Shown: positions 27,201 through 37,058 of the stretch, piece after piece
Position numbering within the stretch: position 1 is the stretch's first letter
How the letters are laid out: each line of letters opens with the position of its first letter
Assembly (NCBI RefSeq): GCF_963422355.1
Contig: NC_085088.1
Span: 7,451,485-7,515,484, forward strand
Source: Corticium candelabrum
Taxonomy: Eukaryota > Porifera > Homoscleromorpha > Homosclerophorida > Plakinidae
Length of the DNA stretch: 64,000 bases
Direction: 5' to 3'
Position numbers and translations under genes: made by a program
Notes under the pieces: model-generated
Databases searched by the model: none
What the model was told of the DNA's origin: nothing
The model's input: only the letters and a program-made list of their open reading frames with translations

Positions 27201-27747
27201 ATTGATGCTCGTCTATGCAAAGCAAGTAAAGTTTTTGGTTCCTGAAAGAAAAGGATACTTGCCAACAAACAGTTTTCAATCTCCACAAAGATGAAAATTT
27301 CCTTGCCTTGGTGAGACCAGTTTTGCTATATGGATGTGAGACTTGGTCAGTTACACAAGCAAACTTGCAACGCTTAAATACATTACACATGCGGTGTATT
27401 CAATCGATTCTTGGTGTCTCAAGATGGAATAAAATCAAGAATTCAGACAATTTAGAACGAGCATGTGAAGACTCTTCTGCTATGACAATACAGAGACAAC
27501 GATTGCAATGGCTGGGCCATCTGCTGCACATGAGTGACAATCACCCCAAAAAACAACGACTTCGCAGCAGACTTAGTAATGCAACAAGACCAACACATGG
27601 GCCTAAACAGATACGGATAGATGTCGTCAGAAGAGACCTCAGGTCATTACATACCAGTCTTCATAAAGTTGATGATCGTGCTGCTTGCAGAAGCGCCACT
27701 ACAATGTGTTGCCAAAACCCATAGTGAGTATGGTGGAATCAAGGTCA

Positions 27748-27841
<94 letters not shown>

Positions 27842-30800
27842 ATATGCATGCATGTGTGCATGTGTGTGTGTGCATATGCATGCATGTGTGCATGTGTGTG
27901 TGGTGCAATAGCTCAGTTGGTTAGAGAGTGCATTTGGAAAATGAAAACATCTGGGACCTTGCAGGGTTGCAGGTTCAAGTCACAGTGATGACGAGCTATG
28001 GCATAATTTCCTTAAGCTAGAAACTTACAAACAATTGCTTCTCTCGACTCAGAAGTATAAATGAGTACCTGGTCATTGACTGGGGTGGACATAACTGCTG
28101 GCTTGGCAGTAACATCATGCAGCAGACGGGTACGTGTGGGCCTTGGTGTCCAGTCCCAAAGCTGCGCCATAGTCAGTGCCCCTGGATGACTCTGGCCAAG
28201 CTCCACGTGGATTGTAGCGCTGGCCCTAAGCCTCCACGTACTGCATGAAGGCCCTGTCTCTAGAGGCAGGGCCCTAAGCCTCCACGTAGCGCATGGAGGC
28301 CCTGTCTCTAGAGGCAGGGGAGCTATCTCTGTAACTAACCGTAAGGTTGACGTCATTCACGAATGACGTGGAGGGCTTGACATTTGTCCATTTTTGTCCA
28401 TTTGTGAATGTGTATGCATGCATGTGTGTGTGTGAGTGTATGCATGCATGCATGTGTGTGTGCACATGCGTGCCTGCACAGTCAAATCCTTACCAACATC
28501 ATAACAAATGGCAGCACAACTCCTCCAACCCTTGCACCAATTGACAGTATCCCAATCGTCATATTTCTCACTGATGTTGGTGCCAGTTCACCTCCATAAA
28601 CGTAAAGGTTTGCAAATGTAGATCCAAGCCCAAACTTGGCCAACATACTAAATGATAGTAAGGTACTATCACGTGATACATTCCCTAAACAATAGTAATA
28701 AAACAACAACAACAACAACAACAAAAACAACAATACTATATAGTGACAACAGTCTACAACTGTTTCCAATAACAAGTAAAACCACACACCTATTTAGTCT
28801 ACTCTACACAAGACGTGACAAGAAAAGGTCATACTGTCTAAATGACTTTTCTTGTCACATCTTGCTTGTAGAGTAGACTAGATAGCTGTGTGGTTTATTC
28901 TTGTTAAGGTAAACAACTGCAGAACATTGTCAGTAGCGTGATATTCAATGCCCGGAGCAAAATAAAGATCTCTACATGGTGTTTGTAGATTTAACTAAAG
29001 CTCTTGACATGGCTAGTTGGCCGGGTCTTTGGAAAATTCTACTCAAGGCTGTCCTGTCAAAATCGTCAACATTATCAAGTCCTTTCACAACAACATGACT
29101 ACTCGGATGGTTGATAAAGATAGATTGTCTCAATCTTCCATGGCATCAAACAATAGTAAGCAAGGATGTGTTAGAGCACCGCTTTGTTTAACATCACATT
29201 AAGCTATGTGACATTAAAAACTGTTAGAAAGGCATGTATATCAAGTTTAGTACCGACAATGGCATATCACAGACTGTCACCACAAACACAAGTCAAAGAA
29301 CTGCTGATTAGAAAGCTCCTTTTTTGCAGTTGACTGTGGCCCCTTCTTTCATACGCTGGAGGACATGCAGACCCTCCTGGTGCAGCATGTAGGTTTGATA
29401 TTTAGACTAGCTTGCAAAAACAGAATTGATGGTACACTAAAAGCTAACATGGTACTTCCATTAAGCAATCAGTCATTACTGTTTACAGCACACCTCTGAA
29501 GTCAGTAAACATCTTTCGCTATCTTGGAAGCATCATGACAAAAATCTGAAAGGGGACGAAGAGATTTCATCTCGTATCCAAAACGCGTTCTGCTTTTGGA
29601 AAATTGACAAAATGATTGTGGTGGAAACACGGGTACGCTTGCAAACCAAACTGAACATGTATTGAGTTATTGTCATCTCAACATTGCTATATGGTTGCAA
29701 AATGAGGACGCTATATCACAGGCATGTCACTCAAGATTTAGTTCCTAATACGTACATTCTTCGAATCTGCAACATGAATTGTATCGAGACATTCCTGTGA
29801 TCAGCACAATTTCGTTGGTCAGCGGACTTGGTTGTATGAACGATGACAGAATATCAAAGGCTGTGTTCTACAGACAACTAACAGAGGGAGCACGTTTACA
29901 GGAAGGTCAAAAGAAGATTTCAAAGACAGTCTAAGTCGAACTTAAAATCTTGCCATATAGATCCTCTACAGTGGGAAAAATAGCTAATGACAGGTCTCAA
30001 TGGAGATCGATCAACATGCAGTACTGCAATCAATCAATTTCAAGACGACCGCTCTAAGGCCACGATACTGAAGACGCAACTCTGAAAGGCAGGGAACTAC
30101 CATTGCAGCACCTGCATGTTGATCTCGGGTAGTAGTAATAATGATAATAATAATAACAATAATATTTTACGACAGTAAATTATGAAAATTGTGTCTGTCT
30201 TTCTTTCTCATGTTTCTCTAGTTTATCCAAGAGACTGTGACTCGTTTTTTTTTTCAGTCATTGGGAAGTTTCTGTGATCAGGCGAACTATTGACTGAACT
30301 ACTTGCAAATGAATGCTAGATACATAAGCAGCAATACAGACTGTCCCTTTGTCATTAAATAAAAATTTGCACACAATAACAAAAAATGATATAAACAAGC
30401 ACAGAATATTACCTGATACGAGGAATACACACACTAACAAAGACAAGCAACCAAGTGCAGTAAAGAAAGCAGTGCTTTTACGTCGTCCTTGCCTGCAACA
30501 TGTAAAACAAACTGCTTATACTAGCCAGCACTCTGTTTGCAGTACAAATGTGCCTGCTTACAGTCGTAGTAACCAGCTAGATGCAATATAACTTGGAAAC
30601 TCTACAATTGACGCACAAAAGAAGCTGACATACATGTTTGAACCAACACTTGCATTCATTGACAATCCGTAATAATTCAGAGATGCTGCAAACCTGAACA
30701 GACACAACACTATCATTTCTTTAATATATCTATCAATAATCAATTCAGATCCAACCAATACAATAACATGACTATGATTCTTCGTCGCATTACTGAATTC

Positions 30801-32119
30801 TTGAACAGGTCCACTACTCCATCTTTCAGCTGTTCACCTCCATTGCTGTTGTTTGTCTCTGTACTATCCACATCAATGTCTACCCCAGATGCACCATTTG
30901 TGACTGCAATTAACTTAAGCAGCTGATCACATTCACTCTTGCGACCTTGCAATAAAAGCCATCTTGGAGACTCAGGAATTTGTCTTCAAAAAATTATAAT
31001 CAGCAAACACAAATGCAAGTCATACCAAGCAGCAGTTACAGTACCTAAACTATCTAGAATACTCTCATAAAAACCAATGACTTTAGTGACCAAGTAATCT
31101 GTAATAATAATTATGCTGCTTTATCCACCCTCAACTATCAGCACTATGTTGCTTTCCTGTCATTGGAAGTAACAAATTGCTTTGTATCCTCAAAACATGA
31201 ATGTGGTAAGCCACTCAAAGCATGAATGCCAACAACATTCTGTTCATACAGAAATATACAGTATGCTATAATTGCAATGTATCACTCTAGATGATAAATA
31301 TGCTTCTTAACTAACATAAATAAAATGTGCACCAATTTTAAATCAATTTAATAATTTTAGCATCTGATATGTTAAATGATGTTAAATGTTTCCATTCATA
31401 TGTTAAAATATGTTAACTGTTTCCAATCATGGTTACAGTTACAATATGCCAACATATTCATTTGTCCACAGATTCCATAATATGATGATACCTTCCCAAA
31501 TACAAGTCCCACAAAAATTCAAGCACTGGGGCTTCAATTCAAACCACTTTGCAGCTTATTCTGAGAGTTGTTCTTATTACTTAATGAAATACCCAGACCG
31601 AATAGAAAACCCACACTGTCTTTAGCTGCATGCATACAGGCAGGATTTGTTTCAACCTGCAGCTGAGGCACCTACTCAACCACTCATGTGAAACTATCAT
31701 CTATTCTTTCAGGTGTGCGAGAATCACGACAAATGTTTATGGCATGCAAGATGCTCTAATGACCTGCATGAAGGACAAAAGCACTGTGAAGCAAGTTAAA
31801 CATGATCTCTACCTCTGCAATGACAAATCACAATCAGCGGAAGCAACTGGGCTGATGCCCACAGATGTCACACAACAGGAGAAGACAATCGAGTACTATC
31901 AGAAGAATCAGAGTTTGAACGTTTCACTGCAGACAACTTGCTGTAGTTTTTAGGTAGCTGGACAATCAAGTCAACAGATACCAGTAGTGTACATAATTGA
32001 CAACTGAAGCCATTTGCAACTCTCTAGCGTGCAGTCAATATCTCCCTACCATATAAGTGCCTGTCTAAATACAAGCCCTGCGTCATTAATTACCACACAC
32101 ACGCACACACACACACACG

Positions 32120-32186
<67 letters not shown>

Positions 32187-35100
32187 GCTTATTGCATTCC
32201 ACCATATTATTAATTCAAGGACTGGACTTGTATTTGGATGGATATGGTAAATTGCCTCTAATATTGAACATACATAATACTTTAATAATTTACCAGTGTC
32301 ACCCTTTGCCCTATTTGATTAACATTCATTCAGTGTTTTAGGCTTTGGTGAACACTAGTTGTAACTCAATGTTCACAATTCACTACCATGAATTATGTTA
32401 CAATGGAACCTGACAAAGACCTTACTAAATGTATATAATATACAGCATCTTTCATCTAACACACTAACCTCCAAAGAATAGGAATCGATATAGAGGCTAG
32501 TAAAGAGCATACTATTGCAAGAGTCCGCCAATTCTTGATCATCAGGGCAAGTCCACAAAGGATCAACATTCCAACAGCAAACATTGCCTGCAGCACATTT
32601 CCACACATCTCTCTTGTTGAAGCTCCAACAAGCTCTCCTATCAATACAAAAGGTACTGGAACTAAACCAGCAGCTACAACTCCCTGAATAAAGCGAGCTA
32701 TTGTGTATGTCATTAAACTCCATGTAAATGCAGTAAGAAAGCAAGCCAATGTAGCCAAAGCAAAACTCCACAGTGCTACAAGCCTTCGACCAAAACAATC
32801 TGAGAGATAGCCTGATAGCCAAGATCCAACACCAACACCAACAAACATCGCAGAAACAGGTAATCCTTTCTTCCAGTGATCATGACAAATCAAATTCCAC
32901 TATAACACAATCCCAAAAATGTTTTACAAGCCAAATATATTTGTTACCTATTGAACAGAAGTGCATGTATTACTTTAATTAAGGTTCACAATCAAATGCA
33001 ATGCAAATTGTCTATAGATGTCTAGTTTATGTACAAGGTGATTAGTTGATCACAACAACCTACTAAATAAAGCCTCTGTCTGTCGATCCGTCTGTCTGTT
33101 CAAGGTAAACAACAAGAAGACAAACGGAATGTCCTGAAAGATATTGCGGTAAGTGTGAATGACAATTCATAGGTAAAAACAAGAACCAAATCTAAGACAA
33201 CCTGGAATCATACAATTTGGACACATCCAGTCTGTTTCTCCAGTCTAAAGAATGACACCAGTGGGAAAGATTAAAAACAAAGGTCAAACGTTTGCCACTC
33301 TTCTCAATAAAGCTGTATGCACAAAAACTCCACAACTGTATAAATGTGTAATGAAAGTCACAAACTAAAAACCAAAAAATGACAGAAAATATTGGTTCTG
33401 TGTAAGGTTTTCAAACGTACACACATGACAAAGCTGCAATCATAAAACTTTGACTGATCGCATTCTGTTAACTGCTGATCAGAAATTACACCAACACAAA
33501 ATGACATAATAGTAGCAATGTGTTGAATCCTTGCAGGATGTTGATGTGATTTAAACATAGATATTATAATTTACCATCACCAAACAATTCTGAGTAAGAA
33601 CTGCATTGTCCTAACAAACCACTGCAATTACCCATTGTCGGATGCTGATTACTTTCACTAATTAAATCCATCTAAAAATTATCATGTATGATGCTTGCCA
33701 AAACATTTGATACTATCTAGTAAGTAATAAAAACAGAATCTGGTATCTGGTCTGTCAAATTATCAATGGAGAAGTTGGAAAAAGTTCTGCCTCAACCCTC
33801 AGAACTGTTTCTGTATGATCTAATGTCTCATACTAGACAGTATTCAATCATTAATTCTTTAATGAAGTAACATTGATGTATGACTTGATAAACATTAAAA
33901 TTACACAGAAAGCTACAACTACTAGCCCTAACCAGGAGAAACTATGTCAAGGGCACTAACTTGACAAGAAGCAACTCCAAACACATCACAAACTCACACC
34001 TGCTAGATGTTGAAGTTAACATACCTGCTTCACAATAATCGGATAACAAACTAAAAACACTAGATCCCGTGATAGAAATGCAGCTGCAGTAGCACACTGT
34101 GTTCAATGTCTAGTAGCAATGTGGCTGCAAGTGCACGGGGTCAAACTTATACTAGTGCAATCAGCGTAATTTGATTAGCGTGATAACTTTCCTCTGATCA
34201 ATGTGTACATCAATAATTTGCAATCTATACAGTTATTTTCAATAAAATATATATTGAAATGCAGCACAGGTTGAGTTGTTGCCTTTGAAGTACCTTGGAC
34301 TGTTACATAAACCTGCTCTAGATGGAATTCTCTGAGGGACTTCACATAATGAATAGCACCACGAACCCACAAAAGGAGCAACAGCGATAGCAGCAGAAAT
34401 TTGGATCAACTTTGCAATGCAAAAACTCCCAACTTGAAATTAAGACAGACAGACTGACAGAAAGACAGGCAGACAGACCGATACTTTATTCATATACACT
34501 CTACTTGTACAGTACATATGCTAGGAATTTGTAAAAGCAAACCAGTCCTTGCAAACAACAAAGTCATAGACAGACAGACAGACTGGTGGAGGTTCTCCTT
34601 GCTTGATTCCCTTGAGGTTTTTATCATTTTGGACATTGGGGGAATAGTGGAGAGTTTCTCCACCAGATCTCACTAAGATCACGTGATGAAGACGAAAAGC
34701 TGAATTCGATTGAATTTAACCTAAAACATACCGACAGTAAATATTGTCAATAAAAATTACAACGTTGCAATAGTAGTGCTTAGCTAAACAGATTGACAGA
34801 ATAGTTTGTGGTAATAACTCTGTAGATGACAGCTACAGTGCAAACAGCAGATGGTTGTTCGTTAGAGCTTTTCTTCTACAACCGCTGTTAATATCTTAAC
34901 TATTAGTGATATATGTAGCCTTTTCTGTATTAGCGTTGATGTTTTCAATAAATGTTCTTTGACAGACAGACAGACAGACAGACAAACAGGCAGACACACA
35001 GACAGACAAACATTGTGTTGGTGGCGTCTGCCACTATCACTTCTTGCATCATACCAATTTCGATGTTGGGGTCCCCTTATCTGGAATGAACGCTCTTGTT

Positions 35101-36489
35101 GCTGTTTTCTGTGTCGTAGTTTCTTCATTGATGTTACTAAAGTGTAATCAAACTTTGCTGCCGCCGACTCTGCGCACATGTCTACGTCTGTTTTCTCTTC
35201 GATGGCTTCAGATCTTGTTGGATGTATCGCAGCCTTACCTTGGCCTCGTGCATGTGGTCTAGCATGTCTTCCGAAGATTCTGCTGTCATCACATCTGCCT
35301 TCATTTCATTTTCTCTTGCGTGGCTTCAGTGTTTGTGGATGGACCGCAGACTTACCTTGCCCACGTTTACATGGCCTCTTGCATCTTTCACGAGTAGCTG
35401 TTGTCATCCTCTTCATCTTCATTTGCTTCCCTCGGTCTTCAACCCTACTTTCTCTGATGGCTTCAATCTCCATTGGATTATCGCAGACTTACCTTGTCCA
35501 CGTTGTGGTCTAGTGCGTCTTCTGTGGAGATTGTAATCATCATGTTTCTACCTGTTTCTCACTCAAAAAATACTTTCCATTAACTAGTATTCTTTCTTGT
35601 GCATGCAGCTGTAGTTTGAAGACTTTATAAGCTTGTAATTGCTGGTAGTTGGACTTTACTATAGTGATTCAAAAATACATGTATTGACAGACAGACAGAC
35701 AAACAGACAGACACGGTATGTTATTCTTCCATAACATACAACCGCAACTAGCACGTATGGGCGTAGCTGCAGCCCTACCAACACAACATATACGCTGTGG
35801 CACAAAAAAAGTTGTAGACGAGCTGGTCCGCTACTAAATACTAACAAAAAATACAGTTGAAACATACAACTCTGTACCAGACTCTACACTGTCACAAGTA
35901 CACAGTACGTCACATTTTGCACACGTCTTGACACTCCCACGCATTGTATATGCATCGTACACGATACAATATGGAGTACACCATGAAGTCCATGTGACCA
36001 GGACCCAGAAAGGGGCTTCATGAGCAAAAGCATGTCCAGGGGACCACCCACTTCCAACATGGTCAACTGGTAGACAGGACAGACACTACAAATGTACGTT
36101 AGCGTGCATCTCTGAAACGTTGCGTTAACGCAAATCTCCAAATGTCTCTTTAATTAGTTGTTGTATTGAGAGGCCACTAGCTGAGTCCCATAGACTCGTA
36201 GTTTTATGTTTAGCTTTGTTTTAGTGTTAGTGACATTGTACTACAGTGTAGTTTTAATCATGCATTCAATATAGAATTAAGACAGACAGACGATGGGTCG
36301 AGAACTAACTATTTAGCTGTGGTGCCTTTTACTGATATTCACTGTATGGTAGCGTTGATGTTGAAAATAAAATAGAAGACAGACAATATAAACAGTTGTA
36401 CGTAGAACCAAGCCCTATTGGCTTGGGTAGTATCTAGTTGCTTTGCATAGATGGTGTATAATAGTTCAATGTTTGAAAATATATGTATT

Positions 36490-36525
<36 letters not shown>

Positions 36526-37058
36526 GGCAGACAGACAGACAGACTGACACTTTAAAGTTTGCTATTAGCTACTTTATCTAGTCTGTAATAGTAATCATGT
36601 TTGAATTACTACCATGACAGACAGACAGACCCAGACAGACAGACGCAAAAGTGAATGCAGACAGGCAAACAGACAAAGGCAGACACGCAGACAGACAAAC
36701 AAACAAACAAACGACAGGCTGGCAGACAGGCAGGCAGGCAGGCTAACAGACAGACAGACAGACTGACAGACGAACAAGCAAGTAGACAAACCTCAGTCAC
36801 TGTTGACTCTCTCTCAGCTTGATAGTTTGGTAGACATCCACCGTTACTCCATAATTTGCATTTCTCATCCTCATTCATGCCTTTGTCCGTTTGATCTTCT
36901 GTTCCACGGCAAAACCATGCCTGCGGTTCCGTGTCTCCAAACACAGGAAAAAATGCGTAAAAACCAGCTGACATGCATATTATACTGAGAAAGATTAACA
37001 CTCTTCTCTGATATGCACCAAATTGTCCAATTTGACCGTACACCTCATCGAATCCCAT
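22535..37058 (-). CDS. SLC22-family (organic ion) MFS transporter, 488 aa, seven exons
   Basis: Exons in gene order: 37058-36792, 32899-32469, 30983-30756, 30693-30562, 30492-30413, 28684-28494 and 22672-22535. Together they give 1467 nt, 488 codons plus TAG, with GT-AG borders and consistent phases throughout. The N-terminus MGFDEVYGQIGQFGAYQRR is the typical SLC22 start before TM1. The join ESTVTE/WNLIC rebuilds the family motif after the first extracellular loop, which here is short. MFS motif A is GYLSDCFGRR; PESPRWLL follows TM6; NYYGLSMN marks TM7; and YGGELAPTSVRN is the TM10-11 signature. The C-terminus LPETMNKELPQTLDDL is also typical. SLC22 members carry organic cations, anions or carnitine across the plasma membrane; the substrate cannot be read from the sequence. 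Length is somewhat below the usual 530-560 aa. No lesion is seen. Confidence 0.92.
23903..24230. repeat. Long (GT)n microsatellite with imperfections
   Basis: More than 320 bp of GT is interrupted by TCTATG, TCCG and TTGTGTCTGTC variants. All long frames through it are artefacts. It abuts the left end of the LINE. Confidence 0.97.
24232..27750 (+). mobile_element. Degenerate non-LTR retrotransposon (APE endonuclease + RT)
   Basis: A leader with an ORF1-like frame (about 24330-24896) carries a C2H2 finger (CPILDCPSVL then NHIKKFHH, spacing C-x4-C-x12-H-x4-H). An apurinic-type endonuclease follows (24963-25603), with GVGLVVRH, VVVLGDFKARLG for the usual GDFNA, WYPPNP, and DSNHKVV for the catalytic SDH. 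A reverse transcriptase lies at about 26150-27030, with SGNDGITAELLKAG, GVRQGCVMSPVLFN and the YADD box at about 26965. A C-terminal tail (LYGCETWSVT, QRLQWLGHLLHMSD) runs to 27724. Stops and frameshifts break the frame in many places, for example TAG at about 26231. It lies antisense in SLC22 intron 6. Tails of this LYGCETW type are common in animal endonuclease-reverse transcriptases; the clade is not assigned. Confidence 0.85.
27751..27842. repeat. (GT)n microsatellite at the LINE 3' end
   Basis: About 90 bp of GT begins directly after the LINE tail (TCAAGGTCAAGG) and is followed by a short CATATGCATGCATGTGTG duplication. It may have grown from the retrotransposon's own 3' tail. Confidence 0.95.
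27903..28330 (+). mobile_element. tRNA-derived SINE
   Basis: The head contains an RNA polymerase III A box, TAGCTCAGTTGG (27909-27920), and a B box, GGTTCAAGTC (about 27972). The spacing is slightly longer than in a real tRNA. The body continues TAGAAACTTACAAACAATTG and AGTATAAATGAGTACCTGG. In the 3' part a module GCCCTAAGCCTCCACGTA followed by GGCCCTGTCTCTAGAGGCAG is present twice (about 28224 and 28270). It lacks the folding of a functional tRNA. It sits next to the LINE in the same intron, in line with SINEs using LINE machinery, but no shared 3' end was shown. Confidence 0.7.
28781..28894. mobile_element. 114-bp near-perfect hairpin (mini-MITE)
   Basis: Starting at ACCACACACCTATTTAGTCT and ending at the complementary AGACTAGATAGCTGTGTGGT, the two arms of about 53 nt pair over almost their whole length around an ACTGTCTA loop. 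It encodes nothing. Transcribed, it would form a long stem, so a structured RNA is an alternative reading. Confidence 0.75.
28919..30125 (+). pseudogene. Non-LTR reverse transcriptase remnant
   Basis: The segment opens with LYMVFVDLTKALD (the family's FVDLTKAFD block), then LWKILLKAGCPVKIVNIIKS and SKQGCVRAPLCL in place of KQGCVLAPTLF. Later pieces, for example YLGSIMT-like and CKMRTLYHRH-like, are in shifting frames with many stops. The remainder to about 30110 is recognisable only as the C-terminal tail type of endonuclease-reverse transcriptases. It is an old, dead copy in antisense orientation within SLC22 intron 5. Confidence 0.7.
30984..32468 (-). other. Intron 2 of the SLC22 gene
   Basis: A 1.5-kb intron with donor TGGAG|GTTAGT and acceptor TTTTTGAAG|A. 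It contains an AT-rich stretch with TTAAATGATGTTAAATG repeats near 31375 and the CA microsatellite at 32092-32185. Open frames such as 31630-31953 (+) have no recognised domain. Confidence 0.65.
32092..32185. repeat. (CA)n microsatellite
   Basis: About 90 bp of CA with a few CACG units at the start, within SLC22 intron 2. Confidence 0.95.
32900..36791 (-). other. Intron 1 of the SLC22 gene, packed with CAGA-tailed repeats
   Basis: This 3.9-kb intron has donor ACTGAG|GTTTGT and acceptor GTTATAG|TGG. From 34.44 kb to its 5' end it is a patchwork of repeats ending in (GACA)n and an array of short exon-like units (35.15-35.54 kb). The part from 33.0 to 34.4 kb has no recognised feature. Confidence 0.65.
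34440..36800 (+). repeat. Cluster of repeats with (GACA)n tails
   Basis: At about 34443, 34567, 34963, 35688, 36284, 36376, 36490 and 36616 runs of GACA/CAGA start abruptly. Several follow related 3' ends such as GATGTTTTCAATAAATGTTC, AAAAATACATGTATTGACAG and GAAAATATATGTATTGACAA. The recurrence suggests repeated insertions of a short retroelement family with a tetranucleotide 3' tail, some nested. The last block (36605-36800) is a longer imperfect CAGA minisatellite directly beside SLC22 exon 1. Confidence 0.65.
35160..35540 (-). repeat. Tandem array of exon-like units with GTAAG donors
   Basis: Three units, plus a degraded fourth at about 35170, repeat at 117-137 bp on the minus strand. 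Each ends in CAAG|GTAAGT or CAAG|GTAAGG followed by the shared CTGCG. The coding-like part before each donor gives a basic peptide: RTRPQRGQG, CKRPCKRGQG and ARPHARGQG. Acceptor-like GATGACAG or CTCCACAG precedes them. The basic RP-x-RG pattern loosely recalls AT-hooks, but no protein is recognised, and the whole array lies in an intron of the SLC22 gene on the same strand. Confidence 0.45.

Larger units (their letters stand above)
22673..28493 (-). other. Intron 6 of the SLC22 gene, host of LINE and SINE
   Basis: The 5.8-kb intron carries a plus-strand, thus antisense, non-LTR retrotransposon (24232-27750), two long GT microsatellites and a tRNA-derived SINE. The donor TTG|GTAAGG at 28494/28493 and the acceptor TCTTCAAG|GAT at 22672 look normal. 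The stretch 22742-23900 shows no gene or recognised repeat. Confidence 0.7.
28685..30412 (-). other. Intron 5 of the SLC22 gene
   Basis: This 1.7-kb intron is bounded by GTATCAG|GTAATA and TTGTTTAG|GG. It holds a 114-bp hairpin element and a plus-strand reverse transcriptase remnant. An (AAC)n tract lies at about 28706-28735. Confidence 0.75.

Noticed and set aside
27903..27985. Functional tRNA gene
   Set aside because: A and B boxes are present, but the acceptor and anticodon stems do not pair and the sequence continues into a SINE body.
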